DNA from: Molossus alvarezi
Lineage: Eukaryota > Chordata > Mammalia > Chiroptera > Molossidae
NCBI GenBank assembly: GCA_037176705.1
Contig: CM073893.1
Span: 14,942,074-15,006,073 of the forward strand
Length of the DNA stretch: 64,000 bases
Direction: 5' to 3'
Both the position numbers and the translations under genes were made by a program. Below, piece by piece: positions 1 through 11,699 of this stretch (position 1 is its first letter; every line of letters starts with the position of its first letter). The notes beneath the pieces were generated by a model. That model saw only the letters and a list, made by a program, of their open reading frames with translations. It had not been told where the DNA came from and did not search any database.

Positions 1-653
1 GGGTTCAATGGTAGATTAGAAGCTGAAGACCAAATCAGCGACTTAGAAGACAAGGTAGAGAAAAACACTCAAATAGAGAAGCAAATGGGAAAAAAAATTT
101 TAAAGCAGGAGGAAAATTTAAGGGAGCTGTGGGACAATACAAAACATAACAACATTCACATTATAGGGGTACTGGAAGGAGAAGAATCAGAGAAAGGAAT
201 AGGGAGCCTGTTTGAAGAAATAATGACAGAAAACATCCCTAAACTGGTGAAATAAAAAGTCACACAAGTCCAGGAAAAACAGAGAGTCCCAAGCAAGATG
301 AACCCCAGAAGACCCACAGCTAGACACATCATAATAAAAATGGCAAACATTAAAGACAAAGAAAGAATCTTAAAGGAAACAAGAGAGAGACAGAAAGTTA
401 CCTACAAGGGAGCTCCCATTAGACTGTCAGCTGATTTCTCAATAGAAACAATGCAGGCCACAAGGGAGTGGCATGAAGTGTACTGCAAGTGTAATGCAAG
501 GCAAGGGTCTGAATCCTAGACTACTCTATCCAGCAAGGCTATCACTCACAATTGAAGGAGAAATAAAGAGCTTCACGGGTAAAAGAAAAAAAGCTAAAGG
601 AATTTACCACCACCAAACCAGCACTCCAAGTAATGCTGAAGGGACTGTTGTAA
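1..653 (+). pseudogene. L1 ORF1p remnant (C-terminal part)
   Basis: The fragments translate to a coiled-coil stretch, then the RNA-recognition and C-terminal domains of an L1 ORF1 protein (for example RPTARHIIIKM near 307-340 and PIRLSADFS near 415-440). It matches the ORF1 at 27489-28370 in order. An in-frame stop near 252 and a frameshift around 480 break it. The ancestral stop codon is at 651-653. ORF1p is an RNA-binding chaperone of the L1 RNP. Confidence 0.88.
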
Positions 654-660
654 GAAAAAG

Positions 661-663
<3 letters not shown>

Positions 664-728
<65 letters not shown>
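664..728 (+). repeat. (GA)n microsatellite in L1 inter-ORF spacer
   Basis: About 30 GA units with one interruption lie just after the ORF1 stop. The related copy at 28371-28415 has only ordinary A-rich spacer here, so the tract expanded in this copy. Confidence 0.95.
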
Positions 729-759
729 GAACACAGGCATAAGATTAAAATGGAAACTA

Positions 760-3700
760 ATAACTATCTATCAATAATTACCTTAAATGTGAATGGCTTA
801 AATGCCCCAATCAAGCCCTGGCCGGTTTGGCTCAGCGGTTAGAGCGTCGGCCTGTGGTCCGGAGAGACCCGCGTTCGGTTCCTGCTAAGGGCATATACCT
901 CGGTTGCAGTTTGTCCCCGGCCCTGGTTGGTCGTGTGGGTGGCAGCCACTCGATGTGTCCCTTTCACGTCGATGTTTCTCTCTCTCTCCTTCCTCTCTCT
1001 CCCTCCCACTCTATCTGTGCAAAAAATGGAAAAATGTCCTCGGGTGAGGATAAAATAAATAAATAAATAAATAAATAAATGCCCCAATCAAAGGGTAGCT
1101 GATTGAATAAGAAAACACAACCCATATATAGGTTATCTACAAGAGACCCACCTCACAACAAAAGACTGACACAGGATGAAAGTGAAGGGATGAAAAAAAA
1201 AATTTCCAAGCAAATGGAAATGGAAAAAAAGCTGGTGTAGCAATACTCATATTTGACAAGATGGACTTCAAAACAAGGGCCATAATAAGAGACAGAGAAA
1301 GTTACTACATAATATTAAAAGGATCAACCCAACAAGAGGATATAACCCTGGTAAACATATATGCACCAAATACGGGAGCACCAAAATATATTTAAAAACT
1401 TCTGGAGGACTTTAAGGGAGAGATCAGTAGCAACACAATTATAGTGGGTGACTTTAACATGCCACTGACACCACTGGATAGATCTTCTAGAAAAAAATTA
1501 ACAAGGACATAAAGTCCTAACAAGACAAAGTAGATCGGTTGGACATCATTGATATTTACAGAACATTTCACCCAAAAGCTGCAGAATATACATCCTTCTC
1601 AAGTGCACATGGGTCATTCTCAAAGAGAGACTACATGTTAGGACACAAAGCAAGTCTCTACAAATTTAAGAAAATTGAAATCATATTAAGCATCTTCTCA
1701 GATCACAGTGGCATGAAACTAGAACTCAATTACAATAAAAAAACACACAAAAACATTCAAACATTTTTGAGACCAAATAGCATGTTATTAAACAACAAAT
1801 GGGTTACTAATGAGATCAAGAAAGATATTAAAAAATTCCTGGAAACCAATGAAAATGGACACACAACAACACAAATTCTATGGGACACAGCGAAAACAGT
1901 CCTGAGAGGGAATTTCATAGCACTACAGGCCTACTTCAAGAAACAGGAAAAATTTATCGTTGATTTTATAACCCTACAACATAAAGAACTAGAAAGTAAA
2001 CAAAAGGAAAAACCCAGAGCTAGTAGGAGGAAGGAAATAGTAAAGGTCAGAGCATAAATAAACAACCTAGAAACTAAAAAAACAATTCAAAAGATCAATG
2101 AAACAAAAAGCTGGTTCTTTGAAAAGATAAACAAGATCGATAGACCTTTAGCCAGACTCACCATGAAACAAACAGAGAGAAACCAAATAAACAAAATCAG
2201 AAATGAAAGAGGAGAAGTAACAACTGACATCACAGAAATACAAAGGATCATCAAAACATACCATGAACAATTATATGCCAACAAATTGGACAATCTAGGA
2301 GAAATGGACAAATTTCTAGAAACACACAGCCTCCCAAAACTGAACCAGGAAGAGATAGAAAACTTGAACAGACCGATAACAACAATGAAAATTGAAGATG
2401 TAATTAAGAAACTCCCAGCAAACAAAAGCCCAGGCCCAGAGGGCTTCACGGGGGAGTTTTACTGAACATTCAAAGAAAATCTAATACCCATTCTCCTAAA
2501 ACTATTCCAAAAAATCCAAGAAGACGGAACACTTCCAAACTCATTTTATGAGACCAGCACAATCCTAATTCCAAAACCAGATAAAGACACTACAAAGAAC
2601 AAAAACTACAGGCCAATATCCTTGATGAACACAGATGCCAAAATCCTTAACAAAATATTAGCAAATCGAATCCAGCAATACATCAAAAAAATTACTCACC
2701 ATGACCAAGTGGGTTTCATCCCAGGCATGGCAGGATGGTACGATATTCACAAATCAATAAATGTGATATACCACAATACCAAAGAAAAGATAAAAACCAT
2801 ACGATCATATCAATACATGCTGAAAAAGAATTTGACAAAATCCAGCACTAATTTCTGATAAAAACACTCAGCAATGTAGGAATAGGGGATCATATCTTAA
2901 TGTAATAAAGGCCATATATAAAAAACCTACAGCCAACATCATACTCAATGGGAAAAAACTAAAAGCATTCCCCTTAAGAACGGGAACAAGACAGGGATGC
3001 CCACTTTTGCCACTCTTATTTAACATAGTACTGAAAGTCTTAGCCATAGCACTTAGACATGAAGAAAAAATAAAGGGGATTCAAATTGGAAAGGAGGTAG
3101 TGAAACTGTCATTATTTGAAGATGATATGACATTGACATAGAAAACCCTAAAGACTCCATCAAAAATCTACTAGACTTAATAAATGAATTTGGCAGAGTA
3201 GCAGGATACAAAATCAACGTCAAGAAATCGACGGCATTCTTATACACCAATGATGAAATCACAGAAAGAGAAACTAAAAAACAATCCCATTTACCATCGC
3301 AGCAAAAAAAATTAAGATACCTAGGAATAAATTTTACCACAGAAGAAAAGGATCTCTTCACAGAAAACTACAGGTCATTGAAAAAAGAAATAGAGGAAGA
3401 TATAAAAAAGTGGAAGCACATACCTTGTTCATGGATTGGAAGAATTAACATCATTAAAATGTCAATACTACCCAAAGCTATCTATAAATTCAATGCAATA
3501 CCCATCAAAATACTAACGACGTACTTAACACAAGTAGAACAAACACTCCAAAAGCTTATATGGAACCAAAAAAGACCCCGAATAGCCACAGCAGTCTTGA
3601 AAAAGAAGAACAAAGTAGGAGGGATCACATTACCAGATTTCAGGTTATACTACAAAACCACTATAATAAAAAAAGCCTGGTACTGGCACAAGAATAGGCA

Positions 3701-4850
3701 TATAGATCAATGAAAGAGAATAGAGAACCCAGAAATTGATCCAAGACAGTATGCTCAATTAATATTTGACAGAGATGGCAAGAGCATACAGTGGAGTCAA
3801 GACAGTCTTTTCAATAAATGGTGTTGGGAAAATTGAACAGCTACTTGCAAAAAAATAAATCTAGAACACCAACTTACACCATACATGAGAATAAACTCAA
3901 AATGGATAAAAGATGTAAATGTAACTCGTGAATCCATAAAAATTTTAGAAGAAAATGCAGGCAACAAAATCTCAGACATCATGTGCAGCAGAATTTTCAC
4001 TGATACAACACCTAAGGCAAGAGAAACAAAGAAAAAAATGAACACATGGGACTACATCAAACTAAAAAGCTTCTGAACAGCAAAAGAAAGAATCATCAAA
4101 ACAGAAAGGGATCTCAGTATATGCGAGACCATAGTCACCAATGATGCATCAGATAAGGGGTTAATTTCCAAAATATATAGAGTGCTCATACAACTCAACA
4201 AAAGGAAGACAAAGAACCCAATTAAATATTGGGCAGAGGACCTAAATAGACACTTCTCCAAAGAGGGCATACAAATGGCCAAGAGACATATGAAGAAATG
4301 CTCAACATCACTAGTCATCAGGGAGATGTAAATTAAAACAACAATGAGGTATCACCTCACACCTGTCAGAATGGCCACCATCAAAAAATCATCAAATAAG
4401 TGTTGGTGAGGGTGAGGAGAAAAGGGGACTCTAGTATACTGCTGGTGGGAATGCAGACTGGTGCAGCCACTATGGAAAACACTATGGTGTTACCTCAAAA
4501 AATTAAAAATTGAACTGCCATTTGACCCAGTGATCCCACTTCTAGGAATGTACCCTAAGAAACATGAAACACTAATCAGAAAATATATATGTACCCCTAT
4601 ATTCATAGCAGCACTATTTACAATAGCTAAGATCTGGAAACAACCCAAGTGTCCATCAGTAGATGAGTGAATAAAAAAGCTGTGGTACATGTATACAATG
4701 GAATAATATGCAGCTGTAAGAAAGAAAGATCTCTTATCCTTTGAGATGGCATGGAAGGACCTGGAGAGTATTATGCTAAGCAAAACAAGCCAAGCAGAGA
4801 AAGACAAATATCACATGAGCTCACTTATTTGTGGAATGTATTGAACTAAA
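760..4850 (+). pseudogene. L1 ORF2p remnant (endonuclease + reverse transcriptase)
   Basis: The endonuclease region starts near 775 and is split by the SINE at 815-1076. The RT region (about 2400-3700) and the Cys-rich C-terminus follow. The longest open piece is 1539-2057. Numerous stops, for example 2463-2465, and frameshifts are present. The RT catalytic block is damaged: FEDD replaces FADD near 3115-3126. It matches the ORF2 at 28416-32231 throughout. Confidence 0.92.
815..1076 (+). mobile_element. Ves-type SINE, long class (type A)
   Basis: The tRNA-like head GCCCTGGCCGGTTTGGCTCAG carries A-box and B-box-like sequences. A pyrimidine-rich body follows, then the terminal TCCTCGGGTGAGGA and a (TAAA)n tail. 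It is flanked by a perfect 15-bp target duplication AAATGCCCCAATCAA (800-814 and 1077-1091). It inserted into L1 ORF2. Confidence 0.95.
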
Positions 4851-5090
4851 CAAACTGATGAAAAAAATTAACCCAGAGACATAGAGGTGGGGTACAGACT
4901 GACAAGCTTTAGAGGAGGGGGGCTTGAGGGGCAAAAAGATAAACGTCAGAACTTACAAGCATGTATGCATGACCAGTGAACATAGACAAAAAAGCTGGGG
5001 ATAGGGCTGGGGGGAAGGGGAGGAGGGTGTTAATAGGGGGAAATGAGAAACATCTGTAACAAAAACAAATTAATAAATAAATAAATGAAA

Positions 5091-5907
5091 ATAAAAAACA
5101 GAATAGGTACAGTTAACAGGAATTAGTAACTGGAAGATATACCTGAGAACCAAAAAGGTAGAAAATGTGAAAGAGGAGTTAAGAGGCATGAAGTTCCAAT
5201 ATATATCTAAAAAGAATTCCAGAAGGAGAAAATAGGGAAATGCCACATTCAAAGCAATTATAGCTGTGAACTTTTTATAATTATTGAAAGGCATAAATCA
5301 TCATATCTGGGAAATAAAACAATAACCTAGCAGGAACAATGAAAAGAAATTCACACCTAGACACATCCTTGTTCTGTGTAACCATATACCTCAATAAAGA
5401 TAGCTTAACAAATGAGAGCTGTAATTCGTGGTCCACACCAAATTTGTGATGTCCAGTATTACTGCAGACCTCTGTAATATCTAGTAATCCTATGACTGGT
5501 CAGCTTCCTTCCAAAGCGTCAGCACTTCGCGTTTATCCCCATCCACCTTGCTGTGCCTCCTAGTTAACAGAGATAGTACAGTATGTGGTTTATTGGTGGA
5601 ATCATCTCAATCGTCTAGTTGTATAACTTCTCTACCTTCACATGAGCACTTATCTTCTCTCTCCTGTCTTCCTTCTTAGAGGAAAAACTGTTTCCTTTTC
5701 TAGCCTTTTCCTTAGTGACCTTTTTGTATATTTTCATTGTCTATTACCTACTTTCTCTCAGCATATAAACATCCCCAAATCTCTCTCGTTTTGATAAACA
5801 CCAAAAAAACCCTCCCACTCCCCCCCATGTTGTGGAGATGAGACTGTCCTTGCAGAACTAGGCTACCCCTCATGGAGTTTAAGCTCATTGTTACTGCCTT
5901 CTTACCT
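5091..5907. other. Non-coding stretch, nothing recognised
   Basis: This AT-rich sequence between the L1 tail and the next SINE has no exon-like ORF with splice sites and no repeat I can name. It is probably intronic for the plus-strand gene ending at 7440. Confidence 0.5.
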
Positions 5908-5922
5908 CTTATTGCTTTCTTT

Positions 5923-6174
5923 CTTTCTTTTTTTAATCCTCACCCGAGGACATTTTTCCATTTTTTGTTCAGATAGAGTGGGAGAGAGAGAGAGAGAGGA
6001 AGAGAGAGAGAGAAACATCGGCGTGAAAGGGACACATTGAGTGGCTGCCACCTGCACAACCAACCGGGGCTGGGGACAAACTGCAACTGAGGTACCACCC
6101 TTAGCGGGAACCGAACCCGGGTCTCTCCGGACCGCAGACCAACGCTCTAACCGCTGAACCAAACCAGCCAGAGC
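5923..6174 (-). mobile_element. Ves-type SINE, type A
   Basis: A reverse-strand copy: the AATCCTCACCCGAGGA end is on the left and AACCAAACCAGCCAGAGC (head) on the right. The 13-bp target duplication TTATTGCTTTCTT lies near 5909-5921 and at 6175-6187. Confidence 0.95.
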
Positions 6175-6322
6175 TTATTGCTTTCTTGATGGCTCCTGCC
6201 ACATAGCACAGCAGTCATTTATTATCTTGACATTGCCAAATCTGATCGTCATTTCTCAGTCTCATTCTATTTTGCTGCTCCCTCTTTCTGGAAAGTCTCT
6301 GTTCCCTTGGCTTCCATGATAA

Positions 6323-6530
6323 TTTTTTAAAAAATTTTATTTTAGAGAGAGAGGAAGGGAGAGGGAGAGGGACAGAAACATCTATGAGAGAGAACATCGA
6401 TTGGCCGCCTCCTGCATGCCCCCCACTGGGGATCAGGCCCATAACCTGGGCATGTGCCCTGACCGGAATCGAATGGGTGACCTCTTGGTGTATGGGTCAA
6501 TGCTCAACCACTGAGCCACACTGGCTGGGC
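6323..6530 (-). mobile_element. Ves-type SINE, type B
   Basis: Reverse copy of the class with head GGTGTGGCTCAGTGGTTGAGCG and an ATCAATAAAG-like 3' end. It has a perfect 16-bp target duplication TTGGCTTCCATGATAA (6307-6322 and 6531-6546), suggesting a recent insertion. Confidence 0.95.
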
Positions 6531-6654
6531 TTGGCTTCCATGATAAACATTCTTGGCTTTTACAAGTTTTTCGTCAATCTTCTTCACCACTTAAATATTA
6601 ATGATCTTTGAGAATGGCTTTCTTAGTCTGTTGCCTTCTTCCCTTCTAAAGTAT

Positions 6655-6885
6655 CAGTGTTGCAGTCTTAGACATAATTTCAATTCCTACTCCTACTAAT
6701 TAGTAGCTGAGAGACCTTGGGCACTTTTTTTTTTTTTTTACCTCTGTGAGCCCCGACTGTTTATAAATTGATGATGACAATGTCTGCTGCAAGTTTTGTT
6801 AGCATTAGATGAAACAGAGTATGTGTAAAGTGCTCTAGGTCAGTGACTGGCATATAATGAGTGCTCAATATATGGCATATTTTTT
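6655..6885 (+). repeat. MIR-like ancient SINE
   Basis: It contains the MIR core pattern (AGCTGAGAGACCTTGGGCA, then ACCTCTGTGAGCC) and the 3' part (GTGTAAAGTGCTCTAGGTCAGTGACTGGCA...GTGCTCAATA). A 15-T run interrupts the core near 6726-6740. Confidence 0.75.
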
Positions 6886-7175
6886 CTTTGTTGTCTTCTT
6901 GCTTCTCTTTTTACACATTAGAGTAGATGGGTATTAATAAATATAATAAAGCTTGTTGAAAACAAGTCCAGCCAGTCAGAATACTGATTCTCCTAACATT
7001 GGTTATCTTTCTTAGAAAAACCAGACTGGTATGATAAATAATTTATTACCTAGGTGAAAATGCAGCTTTCGTATTGCTGAAGTAGGAGTGGATCATGAGA
7101 AGGGAAACTAATTTTCAATTGTATTCTTCAGTGTTTTGATATCGTGAAGTTGATTTTTACTGTTTATTATTTCAG

Positions 7176-7440
7176 AAATTTTGAAGAATCTGAAGATGAG
7201 TTGAGAAGAAAAGTAGTAGAATCCCTGGAAAAACTCACTACTTCCAAAGAGAAGGAAAAAAAAGAAGAGTCTTCCAGTTCCTCTAAGGACACTGAAAAGT
7301 TAGGAGAAGGGATAAGCATGCAGAAATATGTAGAATTGAATGGCGGTTTGGAGAATATTTCTATTCCATCTAAAGGCAAACTTTTTATTGTTGATGAAGA
7401 CCAAGGAACATCAACAACCAGTCAAAATACACAAGTGTGA
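7176..7440 (+). CDS. Terminal coding exon of an unidentified convergent gene (NEK5 is the positional candidate)
   Basis: The acceptor TTATTATTTCAG ends at 7175. The exon opens in phase (one base completing a split codon) and reads 87 residues to TGA at 7438-7440. It begins NFEESEDELRRKVVESLEKL, is rich in Lys/Glu with a Ser run (ESSSSSKD), and ends KLFIVDEDQGTSTTSQNTQV. No catalytic motif or membrane segment is visible; the start could form a short charged helix. It points toward ALG11, tail to tail, which is where human NEK5 lies relative to ALG11. I do not recognise the peptide itself, so NEK5 is an inference from gene order. No other exon of this gene is evident in 1-7143. The upstream ATG-like reading at 7144 is intronic. 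The 3' UTR end is not determined. Confidence 0.6.
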
Positions 7441-7596
7441 TTATTGTACTTTTTCTTAAGCAGTAAGTTAGTATCTATTAACTGTAGTATCTTTTTGGGT
7501 ACAAGTCATAAATACTCATTTATTATAAGGCTTTTCCAGTAATCCCAAGGATTTACTAATTTTTCTCTCTAAATTTAGACAATAGAACTAATTTTA

Positions 7597-7845
7597 TTTT
7601 TTATTTTTATCCTCACCTGAGGACATTTTTGCATTTATCTTCAGACAGAGCAGGAGGAAGAGAGGGAGGAAGAGAGAGAGAGAAACATCGATGCGAGAGA
7701 GACACATCGACTGGTTGCCACTCACACACCCCAACTGGTACAGAGACAAACTGCAACCGAGGTATGTGCCCTTAGCGGAAACCGAACCCAGGCCTCTCTG
7801 GTCCACAGGCCGACGCTCTAACTGCTGAGCCAAACTGGCCAGGGC
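7597..7845 (-). mobile_element. Ves-type SINE, type A
   Basis: Reverse copy running from the terminal TATCCTCACCTGAGGA to the head CCAAACTGGCCAGGGC. The flanks are imperfect duplicates (GAACTAATTTTA and AAACTAAAATTT). Confidence 0.92.
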
Positions 7846-8085
7846 AAAACTAAAATTTGTGTGTAGAAATTAATATTTTGTTTAAAACCTCTATTAAGAA
7901 ATCTTTCAGATAGTATATGTGATATGCATAGTAATGTGCCTCCCTCCTTCTCAAATGTGAATATATTGTTTTAAATGCAAAGGGGAATTAAATTCGCAGA
8001 TGGAATTGAGGTTGTTAATCAGCTGACCTTAAAATAGGGAGGTTATCTTGGAATATCCAGGTGGGCCCAATGTAATCAAAAGAGT

Positions 8086-8197
8086 TTTTATTTTATTTAT
8101 TTTTTATTTTTTGGTACATGCCCCTAGCGGGAACCAAACCCGGGACTCTCTGGTCCGCAGGCTGACGCTCCAACCGCTGAGCCAAACCAGCCAGGGC
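8086..8197 (-). mobile_element. Mini-SINE: tRNA-like head plus A tail only
   Basis: The reverse copy holds only the head (about 80 bp, ending at GGCATGTACC when read on the minus strand) followed directly by an A-rich tail. The usual SINE body is absent. The 9-bp target duplication CAAAAGAGT (8077-8085 and 8198-8206) shows it inserted in this short form. Confidence 0.85.
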
Positions 8198-8310
8198 CAA
8201 AAGAGTCTTTAAAAGTGGAAGGAGACAGTAGAATTGGAGAGATGGCACCAGAGAGGGAGATGGCCTGATGCTGCTGGCTTTGAAGACAGAGGACACGGCC
8301 AAAGCCTTTT

Positions 8311-8373
8311 TTTTTAAAAATTAATTAATTAATTTTTTTTTTTTGTGGTACTCTGAGCCAAACTGGCCAGGGC
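8311..8373 (-). mobile_element. Mini-SINE with internal deletion
   Basis: A T/A-rich tail, then GTGGTAC joined directly to CTCTGAGCCAAACTGGCCAGGGC, so the middle of the head is missing. It is flanked by CCAAAGCCTTTT (8299-8310) and CCAAAGCCCTTTT (8374-8386). The GGTAC beside the tail is the mini-SINE 3' boundary. Confidence 0.7.
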
Positions 8374-8428
8374 CCAAAGCCCTTTTGACACCTTGATTCA
8401 GTCCAGTGAAATCCACTTCAGACTTTTT

Positions 8429-8495
8429 AAAATATTTTTTTATTTTTTCTTTATTGATTTTTAGAGAGAGAGGTAGGTAGAGGGAGATGATAGAT

Positions 8496-8541
<46 letters not shown>

Positions 8542-8698
8542 AAGAAACTGATGAGAGAGAACACTGATTGGCCACCTCCTCCATACCCCCACTGGGGATT
8601 TGGCCCACAACCTGGGCATGTCCCCTGACTGGGAATTGAACTGGCAACCTCTTGGTGCATGGGTTGATGCTCAACCACTGAGCCACACTGGCCGGGCG
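8429..8698 (-). mobile_element. Ves-type SINE, type B, with (GATA)n expansion
   Basis: Reverse copy with target duplication CCACTTCAGACTTTTT (8413-8428 and from 8699). A (GATA)n run at about 8488-8541 replaces the usual GA-rich part of the body. Confidence 0.93.
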
Positions 8699-8714
8699 CC
8701 ACTTCAGACTTTTA

Positions 8715-9360
8715 AAAGTTTATCTTTATTGCTGAAAGTATTACATATGTGCCCCTTTCTTTCCCCCACTGATCCTCTCCTCTGTGCCCCGCCCCTGGCT
8801 TCACTACACTATTCTGTGTTCATTGCACTTTAGACTTCTGACTTACAGAACTCTAAGATAATTAATGTGTGTTGTTTTAACTTAGTTTGTGATCATGTTA
8901 AGACAGCGATAGAAAGCTGGTACAAACTCATTCATTTAAAATAATGAATCTGCCATTTTATAAAACCGTGATTTTGAAATCTCTGGTTATATTGAATACA
9001 CTATTTTGAAGCTGATGTTGACATGGGAGTAAGGCAGTTGAGCAAAAGAGGAACAAGGCATGTCTTTCATTATACACCAAATAATTATTTTATTATGTTT
9101 TATTGAATTACTTTCTGATAGTTTCAAATATATAGGTTATAAATTCTTGTAATAGTCTTTTTATGTATAGTGCTTAGCATAATGCCAAAAATGTTGCTTG
9201 AATGAGTAAATAAATGCTAATCCAATTTCCTCAGTAAGACTGTAAACTTTTTGTCAGGAAACAAAACTTTTTTGTATTGATTGTAGCAATCTCATTGTTG
9301 AACGTGTGCTTAGAGCTTAATAGATATTGTTGATTAATGTGCTGCTACGGAAGACAGCGT
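8715..9360. other. Non-coding stretch, nothing firm
   Basis: AT-rich sequence 3' of the exon at 7440. It contains an AATAAA near 9209 in an L2-like context. I cannot show that it serves as the poly(A) signal of the upstream exon. Confidence 0.4.
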
Positions 9361-9553
9361 TTTTAAAAATGTTTTTATTGATTTTTTAGAGAGAGAAACA
9401 TCAATGTGAGAGAGAAACATCAATCAGCTGCCTCCTGCATGCCTTCCACTGGGGATCGAGCCCGAAACTAGGCATGTGCCCTGACCGGAAATCAAACCAG
9501 GACCCTTCAGTCCATGGGGTGATGTTCAATCCACTGAGCCACACCAGCTGGGC
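9361..9553 (-). mobile_element. Ves-type SINE, type C
   Basis: Reverse copy of the class with a GAGAAACATCAATGTGAGAGAGAA body and CACTGAGCCACACCAGCTGGGC head. No clear target duplication is left. Confidence 0.88.
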
Positions 9554-9984
9554 AGGGTTGTCCTATTTCTTAGTAGAATTCTGCCTGAAATAACTGCTCT
9601 ATAATAAAAATAAAACCAAAATTGCACATTGATACATTGCTGAACCAAGAAAACAAAGATGAGGAGTTGGTCAGATTATTTGTAAGGTCAGCTTAGTATT
9701 TCCATTTGGTATAATTTTATTAACTGTGGTGAACACATGTAGCAGGATGTCTCTAACTGTGGGATGTTTCCAGTCTTTAATGCCTTTATTTCCTGGTGAT
9801 GTTTGAGGGACTGTTCTTTAAATTTGGTATATAGAGTTAGAGTCTACTTCTTTAGGGAGAGTGTTCAGTATTGTCACATCATGAAGCTGGGAATATTTAA
9901 AATGTTCTCACCATTGTGTTAATTTCAAACTAGGTAACACATATCCTGAGGTATTAAAGCAGCAATGATTGTACACCTCTTTTA

Positions 9985-10015
9985 TTTTAATTTTTTTCTT
10001 CTTTATTGCTTTTTT

Positions 10016-10053
<38 letters not shown>

Positions 10054-10223
10054 GAAGGAGATAGATAGAAATACCGATGAGAGAGAACATCAATTGGTCA
10101 CCTCTTGAATGCCCCCACTGGGGATCGGCCCCACAACCTGGGCATGTCCCCTGACTGGAAATTGAACCAGCAACCTCCTGGTGCATGGGTCCATGCTCAA
10201 TCACTGAGCCACACCGGCCGGGC
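9985..10223 (-). mobile_element. Ves-type SINE, type B
   Basis: Reverse copy with a (GA)n tract at about 10016-10046. Target duplication TACACCTCTTTTA lies at 9972-9984 and 10226-10238. Confidence 0.93.
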
Positions 10224-10238
10224 TATACACCTCTTTTA

Positions 10239-10820
10239 GTGGTCATTGTATACATATTTAATTTACTTTTGGGATATTATCTGGTTCAGACACATCCAAT
10301 CTGCCGATTTCTTTAGGTGATCATTTCTGTCTGAACAGTATTTGAAAACATGGGAAATTCAACACAGTTCCTAAATATCCCCCAAATCCAAAGATCAGTC
10401 AATTATAGTATGCAGGAAGAATAGAAGGAATGAATGTTTAAGGTCAATATTTAAGGGTAAGTTTATTAGGTTTGCTCCAGTGACAACATGCTTGGCTAAC
10501 GTCTCCTTTAGGTAATAGGCATAAAATCTGATTGTCATTCATTCTAAGATTTTGAGTTCTTTGCTGTACATTAGCATTCATTGTGATAAGTACACATATC
10601 TGCAAGGTTTTTATACCTGCTTCAGCCCCTAATTCACATTACCCATCTTACACATAGCACTACCTAAAGCATGTTCTACAGACAGTTCTGATTACTTTTC
10701 TGTTTAGGCTTGGCTGCATCTATTAAATTGAAACTATTAATCAAACTTGCATGTGTTTTTAGAATAAATTTTATTAGAAAAATGCATTTTTATGTATGAT
10801 AGCTATTAAATTGATCACTC
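10239..10820. other. Non-coding stretch, nothing recognised
   Basis: AT-rich sequence between two SINEs, without exon-like ORFs or a repeat I can name. Confidence 0.4.
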
Positions 10821-10822
10821 TT

Positions 10823-11020
10823 TATTTTTAATATGTTTTTATTGATTTTTAAGAGAGGGAGAAACATCGATGTGAGAAAAACACATCTATCAGCTGCCTC
10901 CTACATGTCCCCCACTGGGGATCGAACACGAAATTGGGCATGTGCCCTGACCAGGAATCAAACCAGGACGTCTCAGTCCATGGGACGATGACTCTCAGTC
11001 CACTGAGCCACACCAATAGG
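10823..11020 (-). mobile_element. Ves-type SINE, type C
   Basis: Reverse copy, more diverged than its neighbours. The head ends CACTGAGCCACACC near 11015, after a short internal duplication of CTCAGTCCA. Confidence 0.85.
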
Positions 11021-11254
11021 TGTATCAAGCCTTAACTTCCCTTCTAAGTGTCTTGTAACATTTACATATAGTCCACCTGAGCACATAGCTCTACAGCATT
11101 AGAGCTGATGCTTCTCCAACACCAAAGATGGCCTTAGATTTAGGGTGGGGAAGTGGAAAAAGAAGTAGCATAGGAACAGTGGGAGAGGGTAGGGTAAATT
11201 GCAGGGGTATAATTGATTCTAGTATTTGCATAATTTCTTGTGGTTTAACACAAG

Positions 11255-11695
11255 TGTGGGGAGAAAAACTTTACCTTTAAAGGTTCTTTCAGTTGGTCTA
11301 ATGATTAAATCTACATGAGACAGATTAACATGAGAAAATAACCAAATTTAATTACATATGTATGTATGGGAACCCTACATACAGGAGAGTTTCAGAAGCA
11401 AAAAAGGGAAAATAAGGTAGACATGGCATTCAGAGCTAAGGGGCTTCAGAGGGGAGAGCATTTGCAGGACATATGAGCAAATGTTTAGTAATTGAAAGTT
11501 TATCCTGCCCTATAGATAGGTCATAAGAAGTTATTTCTGGTGATAACTCCTATTATGGGCAAGGCCCCAAATTTAAGTTCTTTAAGGGATAGGTAAAAGT
11601 TTCTCCTGAGCCTGAAGGGTCTGGCATGCCTTCATCTCAAAATACTTCACATGCCAAAGTAGCACATTTTGGGGAGTTCTGCTCTGAATCCCTTC
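11255..11695. mobile_element. LTR-like element, same family as 48935-49414
   Basis: It starts TGTGGGGAGAAAAACTTTACC and ends GTTCTGCTCTGAATCCC. Matching blocks with the copy at 48935-49414 occur in the same order: GGTTCTTT, GGTCTAAT, ACATGAGAAAATAA, TTTAATTACATA, AAGTTTCTC and GAGCC. I read it as a solo retroviral LTR; the family name is not known to me. Confidence 0.6.
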
Positions 11696-11699
11696 AATA

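Larger units (their letters stand above)
1..5090 (+). mobile_element. LINE-1 copy, decayed, 5' end outside window
   Basis: The order is ORF1 C-terminal half, inter-ORF spacer, ORF2, short 3' UTR and an A-rich tail with AATAAATA repeats near 5070-5090. It aligns by eye along its length with the better copy at 26669-32500. Many in-frame stops and small frameshifts make it non-functional. It is interrupted by one SINE at 815-1076. The 5' UTR and ORF1 start lie left of the window. It probably sits in an intron of the plus-strand gene whose last exon is at 7176. Confidence 0.95.

Noticed and set aside
8488..8541. Regular short repeats that might suggest a CRISPR array.
   Set aside because: Plain (GATA)n microsatellite with no spacers, in a mammalian SINE.
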